From assembly GCF_038433155.1 (NCBI RefSeq), contig NZ_JBCDMW010000030.1, positions 1-64,000 of the forward strand: a stretch of DNA of 64,000 nucleotides. Direction: 5' to 3'. The position numbers were made by a program, and so were the translations under genes. Source of the DNA: Luteococcus sp038433155 (GTDB taxonomy: Bacteria; Actinomycetota; Actinomycetes; Propionibacteriales; Propionibacteriaceae). Of the stretch, positions 1 through 6,934 are shown one piece after another; positions within the stretch are counted from its first letter, which is position 1; each line of letters opens with the position of its first letter. The notes beneath the pieces were generated by a model. The model saw only the letters and a program-made list of their open reading frames with translations, did not search any database and was not told the DNA's origin.

Positions 1-2
1 AA

Positions 3-89
3 CCCCTCGGCCCACAACCCGGCACCAACTTCAGCTGGGAAGACGGCAACGGCATCCAGAAAGGCTGGGCCGGCCGCTGGCGACCATGA
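3..89 (+). CDS. 3' end of an unrecognised gene
   Basis: The window opens inside a reading frame that ends at a TGA at 87-89. The 28 visible residues are rich in Gly, Trp and Asn (for example NFSWEDGNGIQKGWAGRWRP), which looks more like real protein than the other two frames. A strong hairpin follows at 158-202, as expected for the end of a transcription unit. The family cannot be named from this fragment, and the frame choice is tentative. Confidence 0.35.
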   Translation, partial: PLGPQPGTNFSWEDGNGIQKGWAGRWRP

Positions 90-157
90 CACGCCCGAAG
101 CCATACACACATTTCTGCCGCTAACCCCCAAGTGCGGTTGGGAGCCCAAGCACAGAA

Positions 158-202
158 ACGGCCATCGGGCCGGACCCTGAACGGATCCGACCCGATGGCC
201 GT
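158..202. terminator. Hairpin terminator between the first gene and tRNA-Ser
   Basis: A perfect 12-bp stem (ACGGCCATCGGG at 158-169 with CCCGATGGCCGT at 191-202) continues after a one-base mismatch into an inner CGGA/TCCG stem. It lies between a rightward gene end and the leftward tRNA-Ser, so it can serve both strands. There is no U-tract, as is common for high-GC actinobacterial terminators. Confidence 0.6.
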
Positions 203-204
203 GT

Positions 205-298
205 TGGCGGAGGTGGCGAGATTTGAACTCGCGATGGGGTTTTAGCCCCAAACCCGCTTAGCAGGCGGGCGCCATAGACCGGACTAGGCGACACCTCC
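205..298 (-). tRNA. tRNA-Ser(GCT) with encoded CCA
   Basis: Read on the minus strand, the 7-bp acceptor stem GGAGGTG/CACCTCC is followed by discriminator G and a genomically encoded CCA (207-205). The anticodon stem CCCGC/GCGGG encloses loop CTGCTAA, giving anticodon GCT. The T-arm contains the GTTCAAATC motif, and the length implies the long variable arm typical of serine tRNAs. It decodes AGC/AGU. Confidence 0.95.
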
Positions 299-618
299 AA
301 CGAGGATCAAGGCTACCGTGCCCTCGGCTCTGGGGCAAAGCGGACCTCCCCAGACCATCGGGCGTGACCAAGTTGGCAGTCTTTTCGCGATTTGAACGTG
401 TCCAACCAACTTCTGTGTCCGCTGGGGCGCCAACTTTGGCAAGCCGTCACCTCGCGGGCGCCCAGGATCACCCGGCTGGCGAACCACTACGGGCTGTGCA
501 CTGGTCCCGACCGTCCACGGACAACCCCTCAAACCCCGCCACGACACGCGGCCGGGGCTGGCCGGGGTGGTCAACCGGGTACGATGAACGCTGACGTGCA
601 GGCGACGCCTGCCGGCAC
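299..618. other. 320-bp spacer between two tRNA-Ser genes, no gene seen
   Basis: No reading frame here has a ribosome binding site or protein-like composition. A loose inverted repeat (CCAAGTTGGC at 368-377 against GCCAACTTTGG at 429-439) is the only structure noticed. The rest is unassigned. Confidence 0.5.
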
Positions 619-706
619 GGCGAGGTCGCATAGTGGACTAGTGCAGTCGCCTTGAAAGCGACCGAGGGGCAACTCTCCGTGGGTTCGAATCCCACCCTCG
701 CCGCCA
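619..706 (+). tRNA. tRNA-Ser(TGA) with encoded CCA
   Basis: The acceptor stem GGCGAGG (619-625) pairs with CCTCGCC (696-702), followed by discriminator G and encoded CCA (704-706). The anticodon stem GTCGC/GCGAC encloses loop CTTGAAA, giving anticodon TGA. A long variable arm (around GAGGGGCAACTCTC) and a canonical GTTCGAATC T-loop confirm a serine tRNA. It decodes the UCN box and points away from the tRNA-Ser(GCT) upstream. Confidence 0.96.
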
Positions 707-769
707 GCGCTGACGGGAGCGAGTGCTTCCAGCACCCATCCATTGCAAGCCCAGCAAGCAAGGAGTGAC

Positions 770-1294
770 GTGACCACCCCCCACCCCGCACCCCAACGCT
801 ATGTACTCAAGCCGCAACCACCGCTGCGGGCCTTCCTCATCTCCGCCATCCTGCTCCTGCTGGGGGCGATCCTGCTGTCCAGCACCAGCGGCGGCGGCTC
901 GGTGGTCTGGGTGGCGCTGAGCTGGATCGTGCTGCTCCTGGGCCTGGCCCTGGCCGGCATGGCCGGCTGGTCCATGGTCACGATGCGCACCTTCGTCGAC
1001 CTGGATGACGACGGCTACCGGATCACCGGACCCGGCGCGGACAAGGCCGGACGGTGGGACGAGGTGACCAAGGTCACCACCAGCGGCGAGGGCGCCCACC
1101 TGACCCTCTACCACGGCCAGACCAACCGCACCCACATCCTGTGCCCGGGTGGTGCCGCCGACGCCGAGATGACCCGGCTGGTGACCGACGTCGCCCAGCA
1201 CCTGGACGCCAACCGCGGCTACGGCGAGACCATGAACGTCCCGCTGATCAACCCGCACGAACCGCCCAATTCGGACGTCGTCTCCCACGGTTGA
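770..1294 (+). CDS. Small membrane protein of unknown function
   Basis: The protein is 174 residues long. The GTG start at 770 is chosen because AAGGAG (760-765) lies four bases upstream; the upstream ATG at 743 has no such site. Two hydrophobic segments near residues 20-38 and 46-67 form a membrane hairpin. The hydrophilic C-terminal half (FVDLDDDGYRI... GRWDEVTKV) has the feel of a PH-like beta domain of the kind found in short actinobacterial membrane proteins. No family could be assigned. It ends 30 bp before the quinone oxidoreductase gene, which seems to have its own promoter. Confidence 0.75.
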   Translation: MTTPHPAPQRYVLKPQPPLRAFLISAILLLLGAILLSSTSGGGSVVWVALSWIVLLLGLALAGMAGWSMVTMRTFVDLDDDGYRITGPGADKAGRWDEVTKVTTSGEGAHLTLYHGQTNRTHILCPGGAADAEMTRLVTDVAQHLDANRGYGETMNVPLINPHEPPNSDVVSHG

Positions 1295-1318
1295 GTGCCC
1301 CACCCGGTGTGGCAGGCT
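1291..1318 (+). promoter_or_regulatory. Putative leaderless promoter of the quinone oxidoreductase gene
   Basis: A TTGAGT -35 (1291-1296) and a CAGGCT -10 (1313-1318) are separated by 16 bp. The -10 ends six bases before the ATG at 1325, so transcription would start at the start codon. No Shine-Dalgarno sequence is present. Confidence 0.45.
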
Positions 1319-1324
1319 TGAGCC

Positions 1325-2296
1325 ATGCGTGCAATCACCGTGAACGAGCCGGGTGGCCCCGAGCAGATCGAGTGGGCCGAGGTGGAGACTCCTTCCCCAG
1401 CGCCGGGTGAGGTGCTGGTCAAGACCATCGCCGCCGGGGTGAACCGGGCAGACCTGCTGCAGCGTCAAGGCCACTACCCGCCCCCGAAGGGGATCAGCGA
1501 CGTGATGGGCCTGGAGGCCACCGGAACCATCGCCGAGCTGGGCGAGGGTGTCACCGGGATGAGCATCGGAGACCAGGTGGTCTGCCTGCTGGCCGGCGGG
1601 GGCTACGCCGAGTACTTCGTGGTGCCGGCCGGGCAGTGCATCGCCATTCCGCAGGGGGTCGACGCGGTCACCGCCGCCGGTCTTGTGGAGGTGGCGGCCA
1701 CCGTCGTCAGCAACATGGACGGCGTGAACCTCAAGCCGGGTGAGACCTTCCTGGTGCACGGCGGCGCCGGTGGCATCGGCACCTTCGCCATCCAGTACGC
1801 CAAGGCGCTGGGCTGCCGGGTGCTTACCACGGCGGGCTCCGAGGACAAGCTGGAGCACTGCCGTCAGATGGGCGCCGACGTCGCCATCGACTACCACGAC
1901 GACTGGGTGACGGCCGTGAAGGAGGCCACCGAAGGCAAGGGCGCCGACGTGATCCTGGACGTGATGGGCGCCAAGTACCTGGAGCTGAACGTGGATGCAC
2001 TGGCCACCGAGGGACGGCTGGTGATCATCGGGATGCAGGGCGGCGTCAAGGGCACCCTGAACATCGGCAAGCTGCTGAACAAGCGCGCCGTGGTCACCGC
2101 CACCAGCCTGCGCGGCCGCCCCGCCGAACAGAAGGCCCAGATCTGCCAGCGAGTGGCCGAGGTGGTCTGGCCGATGGTGGCCGACGGCCGGATCAAGCCC
2201 GCCCCGGAGACCCGGATCCCGCTGGCCGAGGCCCGTCGGGCGCACGAGCAGCTGGCCGGCGGCAGCAATATCGGCAAGATCATCCTGGTGGCCTGA
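1325..2296 (+). CDS. NAD(P)H-quinone oxidoreductase, PIG3/QOR family
   Basis: This 323-residue protein belongs to the medium-chain dehydrogenase superfamily and most resembles the TP53I3/PIG3-type quinone reductases, which pass electrons from NADPH to quinones in the cytoplasm. The N-terminal GroES-like domain carries the family signature GVNRADLLQRQGHYPPP (about residues 39-55). The Rossmann nucleotide site is VHGGAGGIGTFAIQ (about 142-155), and no zinc ligands are visible. The length is typical. The following LCP gene starts one base after this stop codon, so the two are probably cotranscribed. Confidence 0.9.
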   Translation: MRAITVNEPGGPEQIEWAEVETPSPAPGEVLVKTIAAGVNRADLLQRQGHYPPPKGISDVMGLEATGTIAELGEGVTGMSIGDQVVCLLAGGGYAEYFVVPAGQCIAIPQGVDAVTAAGLVEVAATVVSNMDGVNLKPGETFLVHGGAGGIGTFAIQYAKALGCRVLTTAGSEDKLEHCRQMGADVAIDYHDDWVTAVKEATEGKGADVILDVMGAKYLELNVDALATEGRLVIIGMQGGVKGTLNIGKLLNKRAVVTATSLRGRPAEQKAQICQRVAEVVWPMVADGRIKPAPETRIPLAEARRAHEQLAGGSNIGKIILVA

Positions 2297-2297
2297 G

Positions 2298-3968
2298 GTG
2301 GCCCAGCACGACGGGGGGCGGCCACAACCCGCGGGCCGACGAGTGCTGGTGACCGAACAGGATCTGGCCGACCAGAAGGCCCCGCGCCGGGGTGCGGGCG
2401 GCCTGTTTCCGCGATTCGGGGATGCGATCGGCTGGACGGTCCTGGGCACCGCCCTTCCGGGGCTGGGCCTGGTGCGCCGCAGCCGGGCCCTGGGCCTGAC
2501 CGTGCTGGGACTCTTCCTGACCAGCGTGGCTTTCCTGGTCTTCAAGGGCACCACGGATCTGGGCTGGTTCGCCCGGACCATCACCACCCCCCGTCGGCTC
2601 CGTCTGGCCGCCGTCCTGCTGGTGCTGGGCGCGCTGGTCTGGGCGGCGGTGATCGTCGGGACCTGGCTGGTGCACCGCCCCCGTCGCCTCACCGGCGCCC
2701 AACGAACCGTGGCCAGTGTGCTGGTGGGGATGCTGAGCTTCGTGACGTCGGCGCCGCTCACCCTGGGCGGCCACTACGCCCTGACCCAGGCCGCCACCAT
2801 CGACTCGATCTTCGGCAAGGGTGGCCGCTCCCAGACCCGGCCCACTCTCGGCTCCGGCCGGAATGTCTGGAAGGACAAGCCGCGGCTCAACATCCTGTTG
2901 CTGGGCGGTGACAGCTCGGACTTCCGGCGCAACACCCAGCACGTCGGAGTCGACGAGATGAACACCGACACCATGATCCTGGCGTCGATCAACACCCAGA
3001 CCGGCGCGACGGTCCTGGTGCAGCTGCCCCGCAACCTGGCCAAGGCGCCTTTCCCTGCCGGCAAGCTGCGCGACGCCTACCCCGACGGGTTCACCAACGG
3101 CGACCCGATGGACCAGTCCTACGCGCTCAATGCCGTGTGGTCCAATGTGCCCAAGGAACATCCGGACCTGTTCACCGACACCGACCAGCCCGGCGCCGAC
3201 GCGCTGAAGCTGAGCATCGGGGAAATCACCGGCCTGGTGCCCGACTACTTCGCCCTGGTGGACCTGAATGGCCTCACGTCGGTGATCGACGCGATGGGCG
3301 GCGTCACGGTCAACATCAACCAGCGGCTGCCGATCAACGGCTCGGCGGACCATCCGGAGAACACCACGGGCTTCCTGGAGGTGGGGCCCAACCAGAAGCT
3401 CAACGGCTATCACGCCTTGTGGTACGGCCGCAGCCGGTACATGGACCCGCTGGGCGACTTCGGCCGGATGGGCCGCCAGCGCTGCCTGGTGAAGGCCATC
3501 ATCGACCAGGCCGACGTGCCGACGATGCTCACCAAGTACGAGGCGATCGCCAGCGCGTCCAAGAACATGATCAAGACCGACATCCCGTCGAATGTGTTGC
3601 CCGAGATCGCCGATCTTTCCCTGGACGTGCGGGACTCCGGCAAGCAGACCAGCGTGCTGTTCGTGAATGGCAAGGACGGTTTCGTCTCCGCGGAGCCGGA
3701 CTTCCCGGCCATGAAGAAGCGGGTGGAGCGGGCCATCCAGGAGGCGGAGAACCCGCCCACGGCTGCCCCGAAGCCGACGGCGCCCAAGGCCACCAAGCCG
3801 GCCAGTGCCGCCCCGACCTCGGCCGAACCCTCCCCCGGGAACTCGGCCAGCGATTCGGCCAGCCCGTCGGCCTCGGCCAGCACCCCGGCCGCGGAGAATC
3901 TCAGCGACGCCTGCGCCTTCAACCCGATCCAGCAGGACGCCAGCCCCAGCGCCACCCCCAGCCGCTGA
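2298..3968 (+). CDS. LytR-CpsA-Psr (LCP) family wall polymer ligase
   Basis: LCP enzymes attach lipid-linked glycopolymers to peptidoglycan outside the membrane. The GTG at 2298 gives 556 residues; an in-frame GTG at 2343 is an alternative start. About four hydrophobic helices fill residues 30-165. The extracellular LCP domain (about 190-420) contains NILLLGGDSS, NTDTMILASI, the arginine-rich lipid-binding stretch WYGRSRYMDPLGDFGRMGRQR, and PDYFALVDLNG. The C-terminal 80 residues are a low-complexity Ala/Pro/Ser/Thr tail, probably wall-spanning. Which polymer it handles cannot be told from the neighbours. Confidence 0.92.
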   Translation: MAQHDGGRPQPAGRRVLVTEQDLADQKAPRRGAGGLFPRFGDAIGWTVLGTALPGLGLVRRSRALGLTVLGLFLTSVAFLVFKGTTDLGWFARTITTPRRLRLAAVLLVLGALVWAAVIVGTWLVHRPRRLTGAQRTVASVLVGMLSFVTSAPLTLGGHYALTQAATIDSIFGKGGRSQTRPTLGSGRNVWKDKPRLNILLLGGDSSDFRRNTQHVGVDEMNTDTMILASINTQTGATVLVQLPRNLAKAPFPAGKLRDAYPDGFTNGDPMDQSYALNAVWSNVPKEHPDLFTDTDQPGADALKLSIGEITGLVPDYFALVDLNGLTSVIDAMGGVTVNINQRLPINGSADHPENTTGFLEVGPNQKLNGYHALWYGRSRYMDPLGDFGRMGRQRCLVKAIIDQADVPTMLTKYEAIASASKNMIKTDIPSNVLPEIADLSLDVRDSGKQTSVLFVNGKDGFVSAEPDFPAMKKRVERAIQEAENPPTAAPKPTAPKATKPASAAPTSAEPSPGNSASDSASPSASASTPAAENLSDACAFNPIQQDASPSATPSR

Positions 3969-3988
3969 GGCTGCACCCGTCGGGCCCG

Positions 3989-4014
3989 TTGACAGGCTCG
4001 GGGACCGTGGTTGG
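3989..4014 (+). repeat. REP-like dispersed repeat, copy 1
   Basis: The sequence TTGACAGGCTCGGGGACCGT (and the GGTTGG that follows) matches a family of intergenic repeats with core CTCGACAGGCTCGGCCACCG. It lies between the convergent LCP gene and the small membrane protein gene. Confidence 0.6.
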
Positions 4015-4051
4015 TTGCTCGGGAGCCACCGGCGGTGGGCCCTGCCCGGGA

Positions 4052-4447
4052 TCAGAGGAGCGTGACCACCCAGGCCAGGCTGACGGCCCAGGTGGCGACG
4101 GTGAGCAGGATCACCGCGAAGATCACCCGTCGCCACTCCCGCCCGGGGACGGCGTCCGGCTCGTCGGAGACCTCGCCCCGCATCCGCGGCATCGCCGGCA
4201 GCGCGTAGTACACGTCGACATCGCCCTGCTCCGGCACCTCCACCACGGCGGCGGCGTCCCCGGTGCGGCCCAGCGGGACCCGGCCGGAGAAGACCAGCTC
4301 GTGCGGCCCGGGGCTGGTGGTCAGCTGGTGCACCACCGCCGGGTCCCCGGCCGCCAGCTGGTGGGGCTGCCCGTCCAACTGGACGGCGACGTCGCCCCTG
4401 GCGTTGATGGCAAGCAGGTGCAGGCGCAGGGTGGGGGCGGCAGGCAT
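4052..4447 (-). CDS. Tail-anchored small protein of unknown function
   Basis: The protein has 131 residues. The ATG at 4447 is used because GGAAGGA precedes it on the minus strand; the longer frame running under argG is a GC shadow. The N-terminal 80 residues are short beta-type segments (LRLHLLAINARGDVAVQLDG...). A basic patch and a single C-terminal hydrophobic helix (VIFAVILLTVATWAVSLAWVV) suggest a C-terminal membrane anchor with the domain in the cytoplasm. It is divergent from argG across 78 bp. No family recognised. Confidence 0.65.
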   Translation of the reverse strand: MPAAPTLRLHLLAINARGDVAVQLDGQPHQLAAGDPAVVHQLTTSPGPHELVFSGRVPLGRTGDAAAVVEVPEQGDVDVYYALPAMPRMRGEVSDEPDAVPGREWRRVIFAVILLTVATWAVSLAWVVTLL

Positions 4448-4486
4448 GTCCCCATCCTTCCAGACCAGCCCAAGGCAGGGAATATT

Positions 4487-4525
4487 TATTCGACGGATCG
4501 AATAGATATGCGCTAGGCTGCTGCC
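4487..4525 (+). promoter_or_regulatory. argG promoter overlapped by a perfect palindrome
   Basis: TATTCGA-CGGA-TCGAATA (4487-4504) is a perfect inverted repeat in an AT-rich patch. A -10 box TAGGCT (4514-4519) ends six bases before the GTG start of argG, implying a leaderless transcript. The palindrome covers the -35 area (TTCGAC at 4489-4494), so a bound protein would block RNA polymerase. ArgR is the obvious candidate by context, but the sequence is not a clear match to a known ARG box. Confidence 0.6.
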
Positions 4526-5944
4526 GTGTCCAAAGTTCTGACTTCCCTTCCGGCCGGCGAAAAGGTCGGCATCGCCTTCTCCGGAGGCCTCGACACCTCC
4601 GTCGCCGTCGCGTGGATGCGCGAGAAGGGTGCGATTCCCTGCACCTACACCGCGCACATCGGCCAGTACGACGAGCCCGACATCGAGTCGGTGCCCGGCC
4701 GCGCCGGCCAGTACGGCGCCGAGATCAGCCGTCTGGTGGACTGCCGCGAGCAGCTGGTCGAGGAGGGCCTGAGCGCCCTGGCCTGTGGCGCCTTCCACAT
4801 CCGCAGCGCCGGCCGCGCCTACTTCAACACCACGCCGATCGGCCGGGCCGTCACCGGCACCCTGCTGGTGCGCGCGATGGCCAGCGACGACGTGAACATC
4901 TGGGGCGACGGGTCCACCTACAAGGGCAATGACATCGAGCGCTTCTACCGCTACGGCCTGATGGCCAACCCGCAGCTGCGCATCTACAAGCCGTGGCTGG
5001 ACGAGGACTTCGTGCGCGAGCTGGGCGGCCGCGACGAGATGTCGGTCTGGCTCACCGAGCGCAAGCTGCCCTACCGGGACTCCAAGGAGAAGGCCTACTC
5101 CACCGACGCCAACATCTGGGGCGCCACCCACGAGGCCAAGACCCTGGAGAGCCTGGACGTCTCGCTGGAGACCGTCGAGCCGATCATGGGCGTGAAGTTC
5201 TGGGATCCGTCGGTGCAGATCGACACCGAGGACGTCAAGATCACCTTCCACCAGGGCCGTCCGGTGGAGATCAATGGCGAGAGCTTCGGCTCCCCGGTCG
5301 ACCTGGTGATGAAGGCCAATGAGATCGGTGGCCGGCACGGTCTGGGCATGAGCGACCAGATCGAGAACCGGATCATCGAGGCCAAGTCCCGCGGCATCTA
5401 CGAGGCCCCCGGCATGGCGCTGCTGTTCATCGCCTACGAGCGGCTGCTGAACGCCATCCACAACGAGGACACCCTGGCCAACTACCACTCCGAGGGCTTC
5501 CGGCTGGGTCGGTTGATGTACGAGGGCCGTTGGCTGGATCCGCAGAGCCTGATGCTGCGCGAGTCCATCACCCGCTGGGTGGCCTCCGCGGTCACCGGCA
5601 CGGTCACGCTGCGCCTGCGTCGCGGCGAGGACTACACCATCCTGGACACCGATGGCCCGAACTTCAGCTACCACGCGGAGAAGCTGTCGATGGAGCGCGT
5701 CGAGGACGCGGCCTTCGGCCCGACGGACCGGATCGGCCAGCTGACCATGCGCAACCTGGACATCGCCGACTCCCGCGAGAAGCTGGAGATCTACGCCGCC
5801 CAGGGCGTGCTGGGTGGCGCCTCCGCCGAGCTGGTGGGCGAGCTCCAGGCCGGCGCCGGCAAGTCCATCCCGTCGCTGGGACGCGGCGCGGGTGAGGCCG
5901 AGGCCTCGCTGGACGCCGCCGCCATGGACTTCGGGCTGGACTGA
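4526..5944 (+). CDS. argG: Argininosuccinate synthase
   Basis: This cytoplasmic enzyme joins citrulline and aspartate using ATP, the seventh step of arginine synthesis. The 472-residue length and sequence match the longer E. coli-type (type 2) ArgG rather than the roughly 400-residue type 1 usual in actinobacteria. The ATP pyrophosphatase P-loop is AFSGGLDTSVAVAWM (about residues 17-31). IWGDGSTYKGNDIERFYRYGL and FGSPVDLVMKANEIGGRHG are further family signatures. The GTG start follows a -10 box by six bases and there is no ribosome binding site. No other arg genes are nearby. Confidence 0.96.
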   Translation: MSKVLTSLPAGEKVGIAFSGGLDTSVAVAWMREKGAIPCTYTAHIGQYDEPDIESVPGRAGQYGAEISRLVDCREQLVEEGLSALACGAFHIRSAGRAYFNTTPIGRAVTGTLLVRAMASDDVNIWGDGSTYKGNDIERFYRYGLMANPQLRIYKPWLDEDFVRELGGRDEMSVWLTERKLPYRDSKEKAYSTDANIWGATHEAKTLESLDVSLETVEPIMGVKFWDPSVQIDTEDVKITFHQGRPVEINGESFGSPVDLVMKANEIGGRHGLGMSDQIENRIIEAKSRGIYEAPGMALLFIAYERLLNAIHNEDTLANYHSEGFRLGRLMYEGRWLDPQSLMLRESITRWVASAVTGTVTLRLRRGEDYTILDTDGPNFSYHAEKLSMERVEDAAFGPTDRIGQLTMRNLDIADSREKLEIYAAQGVLGGASAELVGELQAGAGKSIPSLGRGAGEAEASLDAAAMDFGLD

Positions 5945-5983
5945 CCCGCGGAGGTCAGCGCCTCACCTGGCGCCGCACGACGT

Positions 5984-6016
5984 ACTGCGCTCCCGGCGAA
6001 TGGCCGGGGGCGCAGT
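5984..6016. terminator. Bidirectional terminator between argG and the lipoprotein gene
   Basis: A 14-bp stem (5984-5997 with 6003-6016, one G-T wobble) has a 5-nt loop. It lies in the short gap between two convergent genes. Confidence 0.7.
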
Positions 6017-6055
6017 GTCATCTCCCCGGACATTTGCCGCAAGTCCCACCACGGC

Positions 6056-6733
6056 TCAGCATCCCCAGAAGATGCCCTTGGACTGCTGCTGCACCATCAC
6101 CCAGCTGACGTCCAGGTCCGCGGAGGCGTTGCTGTCCTGCCCACTGTCGGCCCGGTGACCAAACAGGATCTCCCGGTTGCCCTGGCTGATCCGGCCGACG
6201 GTCAGCTTGCCCTGCTCACCGGCGGGCAGCGTGACATAGCTGAAGCGCGGGCCGTAGATCTTTGCCACCTGGGCGAAGGTCATCCCGGCATGCGCCCCGG
6301 AGGTGGTCTTCATCATCGGGTTCATGGTGGAGACCCCGATCAGCTTTCCGTCGCCATCGAAGTTCAACTCGATGCCGAGGATCTGGGGCGCCCTGGTGGG
6401 GTCCCACATCTTGTCGCAGGCCTGGTTGGGCGTCGCCAGCCCTTGCTCCTGCAGTCTCGCGCCGGGGGTGCCCAAGGTGTAGGCGCCGATCCCCTGATAG
6501 CTGATCACGCTCTGGGTGTTGATCAACTGGTCGACAGGCCTGCTGGCCGAAGCCGCCGGCGACGGCGCCGCCGAGGACGTGGGCGGCGCCGAGCCGTCGG
6601 ACGTGCTCGACACCGAGGGCTTGGGCGCCGGCGTGCTCTGCCCCGACAGGCCCGGGAGGGGGCTCTTCCCGTTCGGCGCACACCCCACCGCCAGCAGACT
6701 CGCCAGGGCCAGCACCATCACCCGCTGTTTCAT
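6056..6733 (-). CDS. Secreted lipoprotein of unknown function
   Basis: The protein has 225 residues. The ATG at 6733 has GGGAG upstream and begins a classical lipoprotein signal peptide: a charged N-terminus, a hydrophobic core and the lipobox LAVGC with Cys near residue 18. A Ser/Pro/Ala/Thr linker (about 20-65) leads to a domain containing YQGIGAYTLGTPGARLQEQG, the pattern of a small surface beta domain with repeated thresholds. The last residue is a cysteine, which could pair with the internal Cys (QACDKMW). The lipid-anchored, extracytoplasmic location is well supported; the role is unknown. Confidence 0.8.
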   Translation of the reverse strand: MKQRVMVLALASLLAVGCAPNGKSPLPGLSGQSTPAPKPSVSSTSDGSAPPTSSAAPSPAASASRPVDQLINTQSVISYQGIGAYTLGTPGARLQEQGLATPNQACDKMWDPTRAPQILGIELNFDGDGKLIGVSTMNPMMKTTSGAHAGMTFAQVAKIYGPRFSYVTLPAGEQGKLTVGRISQGNREILFGHRADSGQDSNASADLDVSWVMVQQQSKGIFWGC

Positions 6734-6808
6734 GACCGCTCCCTCCCGCGTCATCCACCCACAAGATAGGTCGCTTCGGGTCGCGGCGCGCAGGACTCGT
6801 CGTGGGAT

Positions 6809-6896
6809 TCCGAAAAGCGACCGCCAGATTGGCGGTCTGCCCCGGGCCCCCACGTGGGCGGCCCGGAAGACGTGAATCTGGCGGTCGCTTTTCGGA
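6809..6896. repeat. Long intergenic hairpin element (22-bp perfect arms)
   Basis: Arms 6809-6830 and 6875-6896 are perfect 22-bp inverted repeats, starting TCCGAAAAGCGACC. The 44-bp interior forms a second stem of CCGGGCC/GGCCCGG type. It lies between poxB and the lipoprotein gene, both leftward, and may terminate poxB transcription. Arm sequences are not shared with the other long hairpins in the window. Confidence 0.75.
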
Positions 6897-6934
6897 TTCG
6901 GTGGCAGGCGAGGGAGCCCGAGCCAGTCCGGGAT

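Noticed and set aside
638..2761. 707-codon minus-strand open frame
   Set aside because: It is antisense to two clear genes, has repetitive Gly/Val/His/Gln composition, and no start signal; a typical high-GC shadow.
4052..5674. 540-codon minus-strand frame extending under argG
   Set aside because: Only its last 131 codons have a ribosome binding site and protein-like composition; the rest mirrors argG.
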